DNA of 64,000 bases from Blasia pusilla. Lineage: Eukaryota; Marchantiophyta; Marchantiopsida; Blasiales. The stretch's first letter is position 1. Every line of letters starts with the position of its first letter. Below the pieces are notes generated by a model that saw only the letters and a program-made list of their open reading frames with translations, was not told the origin of the DNA and ran no database searches. Positions 52,220 to 64,000 of this stretch are shown here, piece after piece. The position numbers and the translations under genes are program-made. The stretch covers positions 5,890,001 to 5,954,000 of the forward strand of contig CM114275.1 of assembly GCA_050084515.1 (NCBI GenBank), written 5' to 3'.

Positions 52220-55200
52220 TGAATTACTTCCCATAATTAAATATCAAGTGCCATTTAAAATCAACTTTAAGCAATCTTATTGGCTGAAATCACCCGAGTG
52301 TCCAGAGGAGAGGACTTTGCAAAATGAATGGGTACTCTCCAATATTATGGAGTTTGCGGATAATATAGATGCTTGACATCCAATCATCCATCCCCTGATT
52401 GATGAATGGCAACTACTACACATTCGCCCCTTTGATTTTGTGCTTCCCCTACTAAGCACGACATCCATGCACAACAATCAATTTCGAGTCCATTTCATAG
52501 AAGCACTGAAACCCAACTCCATCTATCTTCAAGCAAGGTCGACTCCATCAATTGGTCGAGTGAGCCAAACTTGGTTTCAGGGTGCACTTGAGAAGTAAAA
52601 CTTCAATGGTCGCAGAGTATTGTAAACACTCGCAAGTGTGTCCATACTACACTTGCCAAAACAAAATCCCGACATTACTATACCCATAAAAATTATTAAA
52701 GGAGACGAGGGAACCCATAGAAAGTACAAAGAGACACAAACACCTTTTCCATCCCATTTGTGATTGACCGAATAAGCACGGTCCAAAACAAACAGAGGCA
52801 ACCAAGCCATCATTATTTAATTAGTTCTCTTTTGTGGGGGTGGTCTAGTCCAAACACACAACCCTTATAATGTATGTGGCAACAACGTCGACCCCATTTT
52901 ACTCCCCATCCCCCCGCCAAAAAAATTAACACCTCCCCTTTGTTATACTACGCCCACATTATTCTCATCTTATTCATTTTTCATTTTTCATTTTATTATT
53001 TTCAAGTGGACGCGAGGGAGCCTTGTGCCATTTACGTAGCACGACGCTTCATGCTGTTTTGAAGTGGTTTGATTGGTGGGTCGCCCCCATGGAAGCTCAC
53101 TCAAGCAAATATAAAAAAATTTAAAAATAAACAATGAAATAATGTAGAAGTGGGGAGGGAGGGGAGGGGAGGCCTGGCTTGAAACCATAGGCCATGAAAT
53201 CTTTTGGGATTCTCCCTCGATGATGGAGATGGAGGAGGGGGAGGACGAGGACGAGGAGTTGACTTTGAAAGCGTGTTGAAAATAGGAGCAATAACTCATG
53301 GAGGTTTTCCAAATGCATCCGATTTGGAAATCTCCCATATCCTTAACTTGGAAGCCCAATAAAAACGGAAAGCAATAGTGTTTGGCACAATAAATTTATC
53401 CCCCTTGTGACTCATGCCATCGATGACAATTTGGCCCATCCTAGACTTGGAGTGAGTGGTTGGTAGGTAGTGTACGAAGCTCCAACTTGGAAGCTTCTAA
53501 GACTATGTGGAAAGCACATTTCGAGGGAAGGTATGTTTGACTTCCAAGACGACAACACTCGTGCTAAGATTTGGGAGCCCACCCTCGTATCAAATTGTCT
53601 ATCCATCGAGCATATGGATTCACTTCTCAAAAGGCAAAAATGTATAATTTTTTTTGATGAATTTTAGTTCCCTCTAAATGGTTTCCAATTTGTTTGTGTT
53701 CCCCACACTCCAAAAATCTTCATTGCTTCCATGGAGGGGAAAAAAAAAGAGTTTGTCCAATGCAAAACTAACTTATCTTATTTTCAAGTGTTTTCTTTGG
53801 TGTATGAAACTACTTCCAATGGAGAAAGGAGTTTCTCCATGGCAAAACTAGATCATCTTGTTTTAAAGTGTGGTCTTTGGTGATTGAAATATGTTTATTA
53901 ATGGGGGAAACTTTGTTGTTTTTTCCTTTGTTCGTGTCATGATTGTAGGGGTAGATGGGATGGTCAAAAACCTTCTCAAGGATCTATTTCAATATTCCAT
54001 GAGACATAGGCGTGTCCTCTTTGTATGTAGCGTGTATCCATGAATGCTGCCAGGCTGCAGCCCTTTGAGAGGGGTGGGAGAGAAAGTGATTAGCGAACAC
54101 GTGGGGAGGACATGTGGATAGGATAGATGGAGAGGGAAAAAAAGGGGAGTGTCTGTAGGGGCCGTAACAAGTGTGCAAGATGACACACAATCACCACACC
54201 AATGTTCTTCTGGAGAGGAGGAGGAGGAGGAAGAGGATTGAATAATCTCCCATTTGGATGTGGGGAGATTACTCGCGGGCGAAAATCTTTCTCGTTGGCA
54301 TTTTCTTCTTCTTCAGTGAGGGCTCAAGGCTTCCTTTTGTATCTTTAGGCTCCAATAATTCATCCCTATGCACACCTACCGCACTCGGGCACTCCCTCCC
54401 CTCCCTATATGGATCGTCTATTGTATATCATATACTTTTGGATGTCAAACAAGTGGTTGTGCTCATTGTTTGACCCCCTCACTACCTTCTCCAAAAATCC
54501 CCCTCCCCTTACCATATTATCCGAAATGGAATTGTTGTTGCCGTTGTCCCCACTTTGGTCCCTTAGTCCCCACTTTTCGTGCCCTCTTTAATTATTACTT
54601 TTACTAGGGCTCTAAAAGGCCCTTCTTCCTCGTCTTCTCCCACAACTAGAAACTGTGCTTCCAATAAAAAGACGCGCCCTTGTGCTTTATATTCTCTCAT
54701 CCAAAGGCTCATTGATACTAATCCTATGCCTTCCAGAATGCCGCCACGAAAAATCAAAACGGCCTTCATTTACACTTTTTTATTAATGATGGATTGGTTC
54801 ACGCCATAATTCCCCCTGTCCTTTCTGGGCGAGGCCTAATATCATCATTTGAATAATTTGTATTATTAGGAGTACAAGGAGATAGTTTTTTTTCTATCAT
54901 TACTAGTAGTAATAGGATATTTCTTTTGTAATTATTAGTAGTAGTGGTAGTAGGAGAGAATTTTCTGTTTATGGCAAAAGGTTCTTATCAAAATCATTCA
55001 ATTGGTATTATCATGAGACGCCGTTTCTATTTTTTAAATATGAATGTGTATTAATCAAAATCAGCAATCGGAAATTAAATCATGAGAGGACCATTTCCAC
55101 ATTTAAGAGACGGATATATCAATCAAAACCACTCATTGAGGTATATTCACATTATATCACTTGTGGGGGTAACCATTAAATTACCTTTTACTAGTATAAG

Positions 55201-57117
55201 GAAATAAATAAGTGAAAATCATTGTGACAAAAAGAAATCATTTAGGTCTATCTCGAACTAAATGTTCTTAATAAAAATACAATTATTGTGACGGTTTTTT
55301 TAAATCACGTTTTCTTTCAATTATATATATTTAATTTGAATAATAAATTTTATAAGCATAATGAATATGTTTATTATTCTACGGGTGCATATAAAAATCA
55401 TTTCTCTAATAATTTTAAATTATTTTATTTTAATCTTAAAATAGTAATAACATTTCACTTTTAAATAATACTCAACTCTCTTAAATATTTTCATTCCTCC
55501 ATGAAATTTCCTCTTCCACTCTTCCCACTAAAATAACATCCACTATCTAAATTATAATTTAATTTTAATTGATTAAATTTTTTACCTTTCCTATCAAAAT
55601 TAATTTTATTTTCCCAATACATGAATTTAATTAACATAATTATTTTTAAAATATTAATATTCTTGATGTAAAATTTTTTATGTAATTTTTGTTTTCTTAA
55701 ATCTTACAAGAACAATAATAGTCCACTCCTCAATTGAAATTTAAATGATATCCTATTACCCTAAATAATTCAAATCTTCCATAAAATTTAAACAATATAT
55801 GTTTCTTCTCCATTAAAACTCATTTTCCTTCCCATCACATATGAATAAAGGGAGAAATTTTTAATTTCTTTCTATTTTTTCCAATTATATACTTAGGACC
55901 ATCCATTTTAATATAAATTAATAGAATTATTTTACTCTTCCACTCAAATTCATTCTCTCTACCCATCTAGCACAACTTAAAAGGAATAAAATTGAAACAT
56001 ATTGCTATTTCGTCTGGTTATCCCACTATTTTGTCTTATTTAATATATTTTCCATTATAATATATCTTATACACCTAGACTCACCAATCATATAAAAAAA
56101 TTTATTCATAGTTGATCAATATAATCTCCTATTTCGCTCAAATTCATTCTCTCTACCCATCTAATGTGACTCGAGGAATTAAATTCCAACATGGTGACTC
56201 TTTTGTCTTGTTTTCCCACTCTTTTCTCTTATTGTACTTATAAGGTCACCCATTATAATATAGATAGATTACCAAAAGGTGTTCTTTTGTTAAGGTACCG
56301 CGTGTGTCTTATCACAAAACCAACGATTTCAAAATAAACTCTCATACCTCAATGCTTGAGAAAGAGGTTAAAGAAGCTTGGAAGGTGGAAACAATTATTT
56401 TAAATAAGGAGATTCTATTTTTCTAAAACAAGGAGATGTATGAATGGGGGTTTTCCAATTGAAGAAAGATGGAAAATATCACCATACGCGAAGAAAGGAG
56501 GATGGAAGATTGGAGTACAAGAAAGTGACGAGGAGTTGTTTTTTTCAAAACAAGGAAGAGGGAGGGACGGGAGTAGATATTTTTAATTTAAATAGAGAAA
56601 GATCTAAACACTAGATAAATGGTTAAGGGAGTGAGGAAAATTCAATTTTCCAAATAGGGAAGGTGAAAGGCGTGGAGGTCATTTTCAAACAATAAATTTT
56701 ACTTATTTATTTCAGATATGGAGGTAGAAGTAGAGTTTTTCCAAATAGAAGAAAAAAAAAGACATATAAGATGAGAAGAAGTAGAACTTAAAATGGAGAT
56801 GAGTAGTGCATAAAAGACGAGAAAGGGGGTTTGAGGATTTTGCAATTATACTTATTATCTAATTTAATGTATTCACTTGATTACAATAATTTTTTTTCTA
56901 TGAGGATATAGGTTGAATGTTGAAGAACACCCATGCGTAGGGTGATGAAATCACTCGATTATTTGATGCATTTAATTCAACAAAGTTGCAACTTACCAAG
57001 ACCTCTTTAAGAATGTCATCCTCTTATGAGTTTATTTGGTGAATCCCTTATCGATGCTAGATCTCCAATAGATTCTTGGTTTGTCTTCCTTTCTGAAGTA
57101 GCAACCTAAAACCTTAG

Positions 57118-58326
57118 TTAAGGGCCTTGCCCTAGGGCCCATCGAGCCAATGTATTACAATTTTGAGGATAGCCAATGCAAAAACAAGGAAAGTGGAAGG
57201 ATGACCAAGAGAGTCCAAATATAGTCATGAAAAGAAGAGAAAATGCATTTGGGAAATACAAACCTTGTTTTAATGAATTATTTCTAAGATTTTTAGCTCT
57301 ACCATGCAAAATGTGGTCCTTACTACTTTTGGAATACTCCATTTTGAATCATCCAAAACAAAACAAAAAGTGGATGTTAATGAAACCTTGTAGAATTCTT
57401 GTCGATTAACTTAGCCCTTCATGTGCTAACTGAGACAACTAAGACAACGAGCCATGAAATCATGAACCTTCTTGCTAAAGAAAGAAAATGGACCCTGCAA
57501 GGATATAGTCCTTCAAGAGAAAATACACTCTAACCAATTTTCCTTGGCGTTTAGAATTGGATCATATCAGTACCATAAGTTGCCACACATCCCATCCTAT
57601 GATTACCTCATGATACTAGAAACCATTTTTTCACAACACCTAGAAGAATGTGATACCTTCAATATCTTGATGAACAAGATCAAGCTTGTCAACGCCCCTA
57701 TCACGTATTAACTTTCCCCAAGCACTTAAGAAACAAATGATTGCAATCATATGTTAAACAGAGGCCAATAATCTCGGGTTTTTGACCGCGAAGATTCCTT
57801 ACCTAAGAAGGTCCCTCCAAAAAAAAGTCACCACATAAAACACTTTTCCAAGCCACATCATCAATTTCTTTAGGTTGAATTCTACCATGAAAGACTCTTC
57901 TTGATGCCTCATGATACAAGCCAAGAGCTAGATCAATGGGACTTATGCAACAATGGCCCTTTATCCATACTAGTACATGCATACTTATACTGAGCCCAAT
58001 TAAAGTTCCATCTGATAATCTTACCATATTAAAATAATGTCATCATAGAAAAAAACAAGTCGCCTTTAGAAGGTTTCAACACCAAAGAAAAGAAACGTCT
58101 TGTGAGTCCCCTTCCATTGTAGAAGGTTTCAACCCAAAAGGAAAGAAACATCTTGCGCGAAGACCCACGCTTCCTCCTCAATAGTCCATAGCACAATATC
58201 CTTAGAGGAGAAGTAAAGGATCACCTCCACCAGAAAATATTTATACCACAAATCTTTGTTGCATGAAACTTGTGGGATAGCACACCCTTTTGGAAGAAGC
58301 CCCTTTTTAAGTAACTTCTTCAACAA
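57118..58326 (-). pseudogene. possible degenerate retroelement reading frame
   Basis: Successive minus-strand pieces (58129-58326, 57803-58027, 57118-57342) look protein-like, for example LYHEASRRVFHGRIQPKEID followed by DVAWKSVLCGDFF, and KDIVLW preceded by WYKYF. The style recalls C-terminal parts of plant LINE-type open reading frames, but no reverse transcriptase core is visible. Stops and frame changes separate the pieces. It may be an old non-LTR element or chance. Confidence 0.25.
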
Positions 58327-59679
58327 TTAATTATATAGAAAGAAATATCATGATGGATCCTCCTACTTTGATGATGGATCTGGTCCATCCGTCCGTCCAT
58401 TGGATGGACTAAAGAACCTACAGCGGCATGACGTGTCTCTCTGAGACTGGGTGCAGTCACGTCCACCCAAAAGACCCGGTCCGTAGTTTGTTGCGGCCAA
58501 TGGGTGGAGAGGGAGGAAAGAGAAGAAAAACAAATAAACAAATAAAGAACTAAATATAAGTCAAATGGATGGAAAAAGCACAATCCAAAATCCCTTTCGT
58601 TTCAACGCATGGACTTCGCCACTTTGGGAGGGGAATATTCTTCTCTTAAGAGAATCAAATCTGGCCTCCACAATTGCGGCCGCCTAAATGGTGCGTTAAA
58701 GAGGAATAAACAAATATATTCCTGTCTCTAGACTATGTTTAGGACTTTGACTAAATGAAAGTGTGTACATTAAATAGACAATAAATAAAATAAAACAATT
58801 CCCTCAAATAGTCCCACAGCGCTTGAGGCCTAGGATTTAGGGCTCTCTCTAATTCAGGATATTTATTAATACTATTATTATGCTCCTTTGGGCTTTGGAA
58901 AAGTACGAAGAATTGAATACTTGGGACTTTTTGTCTCCTCATAAAACATATTTGAATATTCTTTGGAGATTTGTAAGTTAAAACATCATGCTCCTAAATA
59001 GTTATAATCTGTTTTGGATATTATAGACATTCTTTTCTTAGCCCTATATTCGAAAGTATATTTCAAGCCTTCGTCATCAATTTTTTTATTTAAAGATGAC
59101 AAATCATATTAGGAGGAAACTTCAGTGCATATGCTCCCACTCATAATTCAATGTGGGCTCATTCATACCCTTCTTCTTTTTTTCCTTTTAGGAAGGTTGC
59201 ATATCTTGGTAGAGCCATTATGAGGAAAAGAGTTAAAAATTGATCTTATTTCTAAAATATTGTATTGTATGATATATGCTTGACTACATCTTATTGAGAT
59301 GATTACACGAGTAGGCGATCATGTCTCCGGATGGCACTCTTCTTGACAGAGTGTCTTTAGTTACGAATCACTCAAGAGGGATCATCGAGACGGTTGATAT
59401 GAGTGAGATACCACAAAGATCAACCAACCTACACACATAGCCATGCGTACCTGGAAAGCGGGTGGTGACACTTTGAGTCCTAAGCGGCTATAAAGAGTCG
59501 ACATGGTTGAGACCCATGTTGTCATTTGCAAGGCATTGGCAGCTAGAGTTTACATGTTGGTCATATAGAGGACTACATCGTCAACAAGATTGCACACGCC
59601 CAGAGAGTGTATGCGGACAAGGGATGCACGTGGAGTGCCAACCCCCGGGCCAGAGGTATTTTGTGACCTTTGTCAATAG
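58327..59679. other. AT-rich, no gene recognised
   Basis: No protein family, RNA gene or structured repeat seen beyond short CCGTCCGTCC-like words near 58385-58400. Confidence 0.5.
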
Positions 59680-59892
59680 TATGAGTGCATAGGCTCTTCC
59701 TATAGCCTCCACGTCCTATTGTAGTGGTAGGGATCATGAGGATCTCGGACCTCGGTGGGCTCAACTCCCAATGTGGCAAAGTCTCTACTAGAAAAATTTG
59801 GAGTTATACAAGGGGATATAGTCCAACCGCCCCTAACATCGTGCTCAACATAGGCTCTTCCTACTACTATAGGAATAGCCTATGCACTCATA
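59680..59892. repeat. 213-bp unit bounded by 26-bp inverted repeats
   Basis: The left arm 59680-59705 begins TATGAGTGCATAGGCTCTTC. It is matched on the opposite strand by 59867-59892 with a single mismatch. The block ATAGGCTCTTCCTA also recurs in direct orientation at about 59850. No coding content; it may be a small non-autonomous transposon or a hairpin locus. Confidence 0.7.
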
Positions 59893-61119
59893 TCAAGCTT
59901 ATCTCGGCATGCATGCACACCAACTCCTCCTAGCCCTTGAGAGATATGATTGGAAACCATCATTGGGATCCTCATTGCCTCGACTAAGGAAAACAATTCG
60001 AAGGACAAATTTGCTCATCGGCCACCCTTGTTGTCGGTCCAACTCCTTGGTTGCTCTTGTACTCATAACAACCATTACGTCCATATGGAAAACCTTGCAC
60101 ATCCATCAAAGATGTATTCCAACCAGCCATTTACACTTGTGAGCATTTGGATAGCAGTACTACATCTCACTTGTGGGTTTTTATTGAAGACGTGGTGGCC
60201 CTATCCTTGAAGCCTATGCTCGGGGCATCTACCACTTAATCGTAGGTTGCAATCGCTAGATTGGTAGAGGTGCCAACTAGAGTGCTTATTGAGCGCACCA
60301 TGGTTATGGAAAAAGTGGTGTTTCATGACAACTAAAGTGGTATTGGATTTTAGGTTAGTCTTGGAGATAGAGCATATTTTCCACAACACATTTGGTAAGA
60401 TTAAAAATCCAAGCCCTTATTGTTGGGGAAGGTAAATTTGATGGGATTGGGCATGACTCGGGTTGATATGGAGTGTTGTCCTTTTGGGATGCACACCTCA
60501 TTGGGTAGAGCTATTACAACCCAATTCACGCATCAAGAGGCTTTTTTTAGGCTTTTTACATAGTACCCAAAAAATGGATCAATGGTGTAAGGCAAATCAA
60601 TAGTGATTGATGTAGAGTTCTATGATGTTTTGGTCAGAGGAGTAGTGTTATATCCCATGGGAATTACCATAGTATTGGGAGGAAACATCCTCCTAAGGAG
60701 GTAAGATCTCATCATTTAGATAGCAAGACATTAAGGCTATTATACTCAAATTTATTATTGATGTCCATATTGTAAGAATACTTGAGTTGCTGGTCGAGGA
60801 AAGTTTCACTTGTCACGTCTTTTATAGCAGATTCATGAGTACCAGTAGGGTACTTATGAGGAAGTCAAAGGATAACCTCTAGAGATCAAGGATTACTTGT
60901 TGTGGAATAGGGTTACTTGAGAGAGCAAGTTTTCCCATGTTTTGGACTTATTTGTCCAAATTGGAAAAAACTTACTTTTTCAGTTGAATTATTATTATAC
61001 ATATAGTTAACTTTTCATTTCAAGAAGTGGCCCTTGATCCCATATTGCACGTCAAGAACCAAGGAGGTAGCCTACAAGCATGAATTATCAAGGAGATATC
61101 TTTAGGAGAGGGTATGGAT
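59893..61119. other. AT-rich, no gene recognised
   Basis: Short frames only, no family signatures. Confidence 0.5.
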
Positions 61120-61277
61120 ATACCCAAGGAAAGAGAAGCTCATTCTCTCTTTGAACATCCTTTCATAAGGTGGTGAGTTATGGTCCTCCTTGTCTTGTGA
61201 GTAACCGAAGCCTCTCCCTGAGAGAGTAGGTTTGGTTTGACATGAGATATGTAGAGTGTATAAGAGATTTCCTATCA
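61120..61277. repeat. dispersed repeat copy 1
   Basis: Shares with 63270-63410 the ordered blocks CATTCTCTCTTTG, CATAAGGYGGYG, AAGCCTCTC and GGTTTGGTTTGACATGAGA. The MITE at 61278 begins inside or at the edge of this copy. Confidence 0.7.
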
Positions 61278-61585
61278 TGGTTGCACAAAGATGGACATGG
61301 ATGGACAAGTCTTGACATATCCACGGACATGGATTGCAAGAGGTGGGATCCACAATTTATAGTTCATGATGGAAAGCATAGCAAGGGCGAATAGGGCAAT
61401 CAGGGGGGAGAAAGTGGAGGTGGGGGAAGGAAGAAATATATGAGTACGGAACACAAAGGTAAGTGGGGGAAATAAGAAAGAAGGGGAAGGTGAAACCCAT
61501 TTGGACAAGTCCTTCCATAGGACGGACGTAAATCCACAAACATGGACTTGTCCGTGGATACAAACTTTTTTCACATGCAACCTTG
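61278..61585. mobile_element. Mutator-like MITE, copy 1, with 10-bp target duplication
   Basis: A 308-bp unit flanked by perfect 10-bp direct repeats TTTCCTATCA (61268-61277 and 61586-61595). Termini are inverted: TGGTTGCAC at the left, and GTGCAACC-type complement (CATGCAACCTTG) at the right. Sub-terminal inverted words GGACAAGTC and GTCCATG lie further in. No coding capacity. A target duplication of 9-11 bp is characteristic of Mutator-like elements. Confidence 0.75.
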
Positions 61586-62241
61586 TTTCCTATCACATGA
61601 TTTTAAATTAGAGACATTTTGGTACACAATCGTCTATGTGCTGAGATGCTATTAGTGAGTATGGTATCTTGTATTCATATCTTAGTTTTTTTTTTTTACA
61701 ACATTATATGTTATGTAGCAATGAGTATGCACACTACATATTAGTGGGGAACAAGACTTAGATAATATGGACGTCATTTATTTGGTGATTTTAGGTTGGT
61801 CATGTTAGGTTTTATCGAGTTAAGAATGTGGATCCAAATGGCTTAGGGTACTCTTTGTTTTCCATGATGTTTTGAGAGATGGTATGGATGTTACAATCTT
61901 TGTGTCAAATTTTCAATCCCATTCTCCATCACATATTAAAGAGAATATTCCTTTGGTAGGAGATGTTAGTCTACGTATGATGATGAGTGCATATTGGGTC
62001 CAAGCATGGATTAGACGTACTTTATTATTGGTTGTTGTGTGTGTGGGTTTATGTGCCCATTATTCACATATGTGTTAGAAAAATACGATGCCACTTATGA
62101 GGAGGGCATGCGCTAGGACAAAGAAACTTCCTGATGATAGTATATTTGATTTTGGATCCAAGGCATTCATTGCATGCCATTAGTACAATATAATGACCGA
62201 TCCCATTAATGGTAGATAATAAAGTGAGTTTTTCTCAAGCA

Positions 62242-62567
62242 TGGTTGCACAAAATGGACAAGTCTGTCTCTAGGACATACATGGATGGACAAGTCTCGAC
62301 ATGTCCATGAATATGGATTGCAAGAAATGGGGCCCACACTTATAGCTCATGGTGGAAGTCAGGACAAGGGCGACTGGGGCAAAAAAGGGGGAGGGTCCAA
62401 GGGAGTGGAGGTGGGGGGAAGGAAGAAATGAGAAAGTACGCAACACGAGATAAGTGGAGGAGGAATGAGAAAGAAGGGGAGGTAGATGGATGGAGGCCAC
62501 ATGGACAAGTCCTTCCATAAGACGGACGTAAGTCCATGGATACAGACTTTTTCTACATGCAATCTTG
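62242..62567. mobile_element. Mutator-like MITE, copy 2
   Basis: About 326 bp. Shares with copy 1 the termini (TGGTTGCACAAA at the left, ACATGCAATCTTG at the right) and internal blocks GGATGGACAAGTC, ATGGATTGCAAGA, GGAAGGAAGAAAT and GACAAGTCCTTCCATA. The flanking direct repeat is imperfect (CAAGCA preserved at 62236-62241 and 62572-62577). It is therefore older or more decayed than copy 1. Confidence 0.65.
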
Positions 62568-64000
62568 GCCACAAGCAACCTACTAGCTAATCTATTGAGT
62601 TATCATAACTCCTATGCACATAAAGAGGGTGCATTTGGTCTTAGATGGGATAATCATGCACAATAATAAGTGGAAGAAGATACTTGAAAGATCTTAGTTT
62701 GCGTTGGAATAATATATCTCCCTCCTCAATAAGGGCTAGATGATCCATCAAGACAGATGTTTCTCCTTAATTGGAGAAACCTTGAAGTCATAGTAAGGAT
62801 GAAAAAAGCCTAACTCTCCCAAAACGTTGCGTGTGCACATGCAAGTATGGAGTAAATCCCCATACCTCCAAAGAAATAGGCAAGACACATCTTTGTAAAG
62901 CCACAAGCCATTATCTCTATTGAAATATCAGGATCAAGAAGTTGACCAAATATTGTTGTGATAGAAGCATCAAAAGAGATCAAACAATGAAAAAATTGCG
63001 AGGTGAGAAAAATAGTGCAAACAAGGTAGGAAGGACATCAAAGAAAACATTGGGAGAGAATCCCAATAGAAAATTAGGGATCCCCCAATTGAGATAATAG
63101 ATGAAGCCATTCTATATCTTTTGAAAGGGCCTCATCTAAGATTTTAGAGACACGTGGCCTCAACAGGTTATCCTTGACCTCATGAGGGTGTTATCCACTA
63201 CCCGCGAAGGCTCTCTATTATATCTCCATCGATATATCCTAAAAGAAGGGACAACTATGACCCATGGCATTCTTGAGAGCCCATTCTCTCTTTGTTGAAC
63301 CTCTTGGCATAAGGCGGCGGAGCTATGACCCATGGCATTCTGAGTGTAACCCAAGCCTCTCATTAGGAGAGTGGGTTTGGTTTGACATGAGAGAGAGTGA
63401 ACACCTTTGAGAGCTATGTTGTGAGATGGTGTAGAGAGAGTTTGGATCTTACTTTACAAAGAGACAATGAGAGAGTGAGAGAGCTTCATGGGGAAGCTTG
63501 CTAATCACTCGCTGTTTATGCAGGTTGGGGACCGTGTTCCCCGTTCAGCGGCTCATGGGAGTGCTCATCGGAGCAAGGTCTGCTTTGATTGTTCTTTGCA
63601 TTTGCCAATTTTTCATATGGAAGAGTGGCGCGCGGAAGCGCTGCCCAATTTCTCATAGGGATTGATTATGGGGGCGAGTTGTCCCATACCGGTGCTCTCG
63701 GGAGCACCATGTAGCTTGCTGATTTGTATTTTTATAGGTTTTATATTTTTATTGGGAGAAATCAGCGTGGAAGTGCTGCCAAATTTTGTGTAGGAGAAAG
63801 AGACATTGGGCTTTACGACAGTCCTTTTCAGTTTTTACTGGAATGTTTGATTCAAAATATTTGTTGACGCCGTTGTAGATCATAAAGTTTTGCACGTTGT
63901 GCAAAAAATGGTGCACAATTTGGAGTTGCAAGTAAAACGTTATGGTCAATCTTGCAAAATTGCCATTGTTAGACGATTTCTAGGGTTAAATTATTCAAAC
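62568..64000. other. AT-rich to window end, no gene recognised
   Basis: No coding signature. Contains dispersed repeat copy 2 and, at about 63600-63800, two related short blocks (GGAAGYGCTGCC followed by AATTT). Confidence 0.5.
63270..63410. repeat. dispersed repeat copy 2
   Basis: Counterpart of 61120-61277 without a MITE at its end. It shares CATTCTCTCTTTG and GGTTTGGTTTGACATGAGA. It continues GAGAGTGAACACC where copy 1 continues toward the MITE insertion site. Confidence 0.65.

Larger units (their letters stand above)
50561..57100. other. AT-rich gene desert
   Basis: Composition changes abruptly near 50560 from GC-rich to AT-rich. About 54840-57000 is extremely AT-rich with almost no open frame over 60 codons. 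No gene, RNA gene or intact transposon was found. A CA/GT hairpin (51441-51494) and a Helitron-like end (52189-52219) are listed separately. Confidence 0.6.

Overview
The window is nuclear DNA of a land plant. It has GT-AG introns and plant-restricted families: an APD-type RING ligase, a SICKLE-like protein, a PV42-type CBS protein, a plant ABCB transporter and an FLS2-like LRR receptor kinase. It also has Ty1/copia and MITE elements. GC-rich genes stand among AT-rich, repeat-laden intergenic DNA, and GA/CT tracts recur near gene 5' ends. A non-seed plant such as a bryophyte or lycophyte is my guess; the sequence alone does not settle it.

Layout. (1) 1-12.4 kb: a ten-exon minus-strand APD-type membrane RING E3 ligase gene. 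Its first intron carries a 4.6 kb copia element in the opposite orientation. (2) 12.4-17.2 kb: tandem repeats and an intronless minus-strand SICKLE-like gene. (3) 17.2-18.7 kb: AT-rich repeats. (4) 18.7-21.7 kb: a three-exon plus-strand PV42-like gene with two G-box palindromes upstream. (5) 21.7-27.4 kb: AT-rich gene-free DNA with a 90-bp tandem repeat, ending in a striking 74-bp minisatellite. (6) 27.7-36.8 kb: an eleven-exon minus-strand full-length ABCB transporter; all splice phases could be reconciled to 1337 codons. (7) 36.8-43.2 kb: degenerate minisatellites with no recognisable gene. (8) 43.2-47.7 kb: a two-exon minus-strand LRR receptor kinase with about 29 LRRs and a non-RD kinase. 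(9) 47.7-50.6 kb: GC-rich, microsatellite-rich upstream DNA. (10) 50.6-64 kb: a gene-free AT-rich desert with a pair of Mutator-like MITEs, possible Helitron ends and a possible degenerate retroelement frame.

The genes belong to separate processes (ubiquitination, RNA processing, SnRK1-type energy or stress signalling, auxin or xenobiotic export, pathogen or peptide perception) and do not form a cluster with a shared job. The most informative signals are structural. They are the copia insertion and its one-directional frameshifts, the MITEs with target duplications, the frame-cycling minisatellite, and a duplicated splice-donor region in the ABCB gene. I found no evidence of a new multi-gene system.
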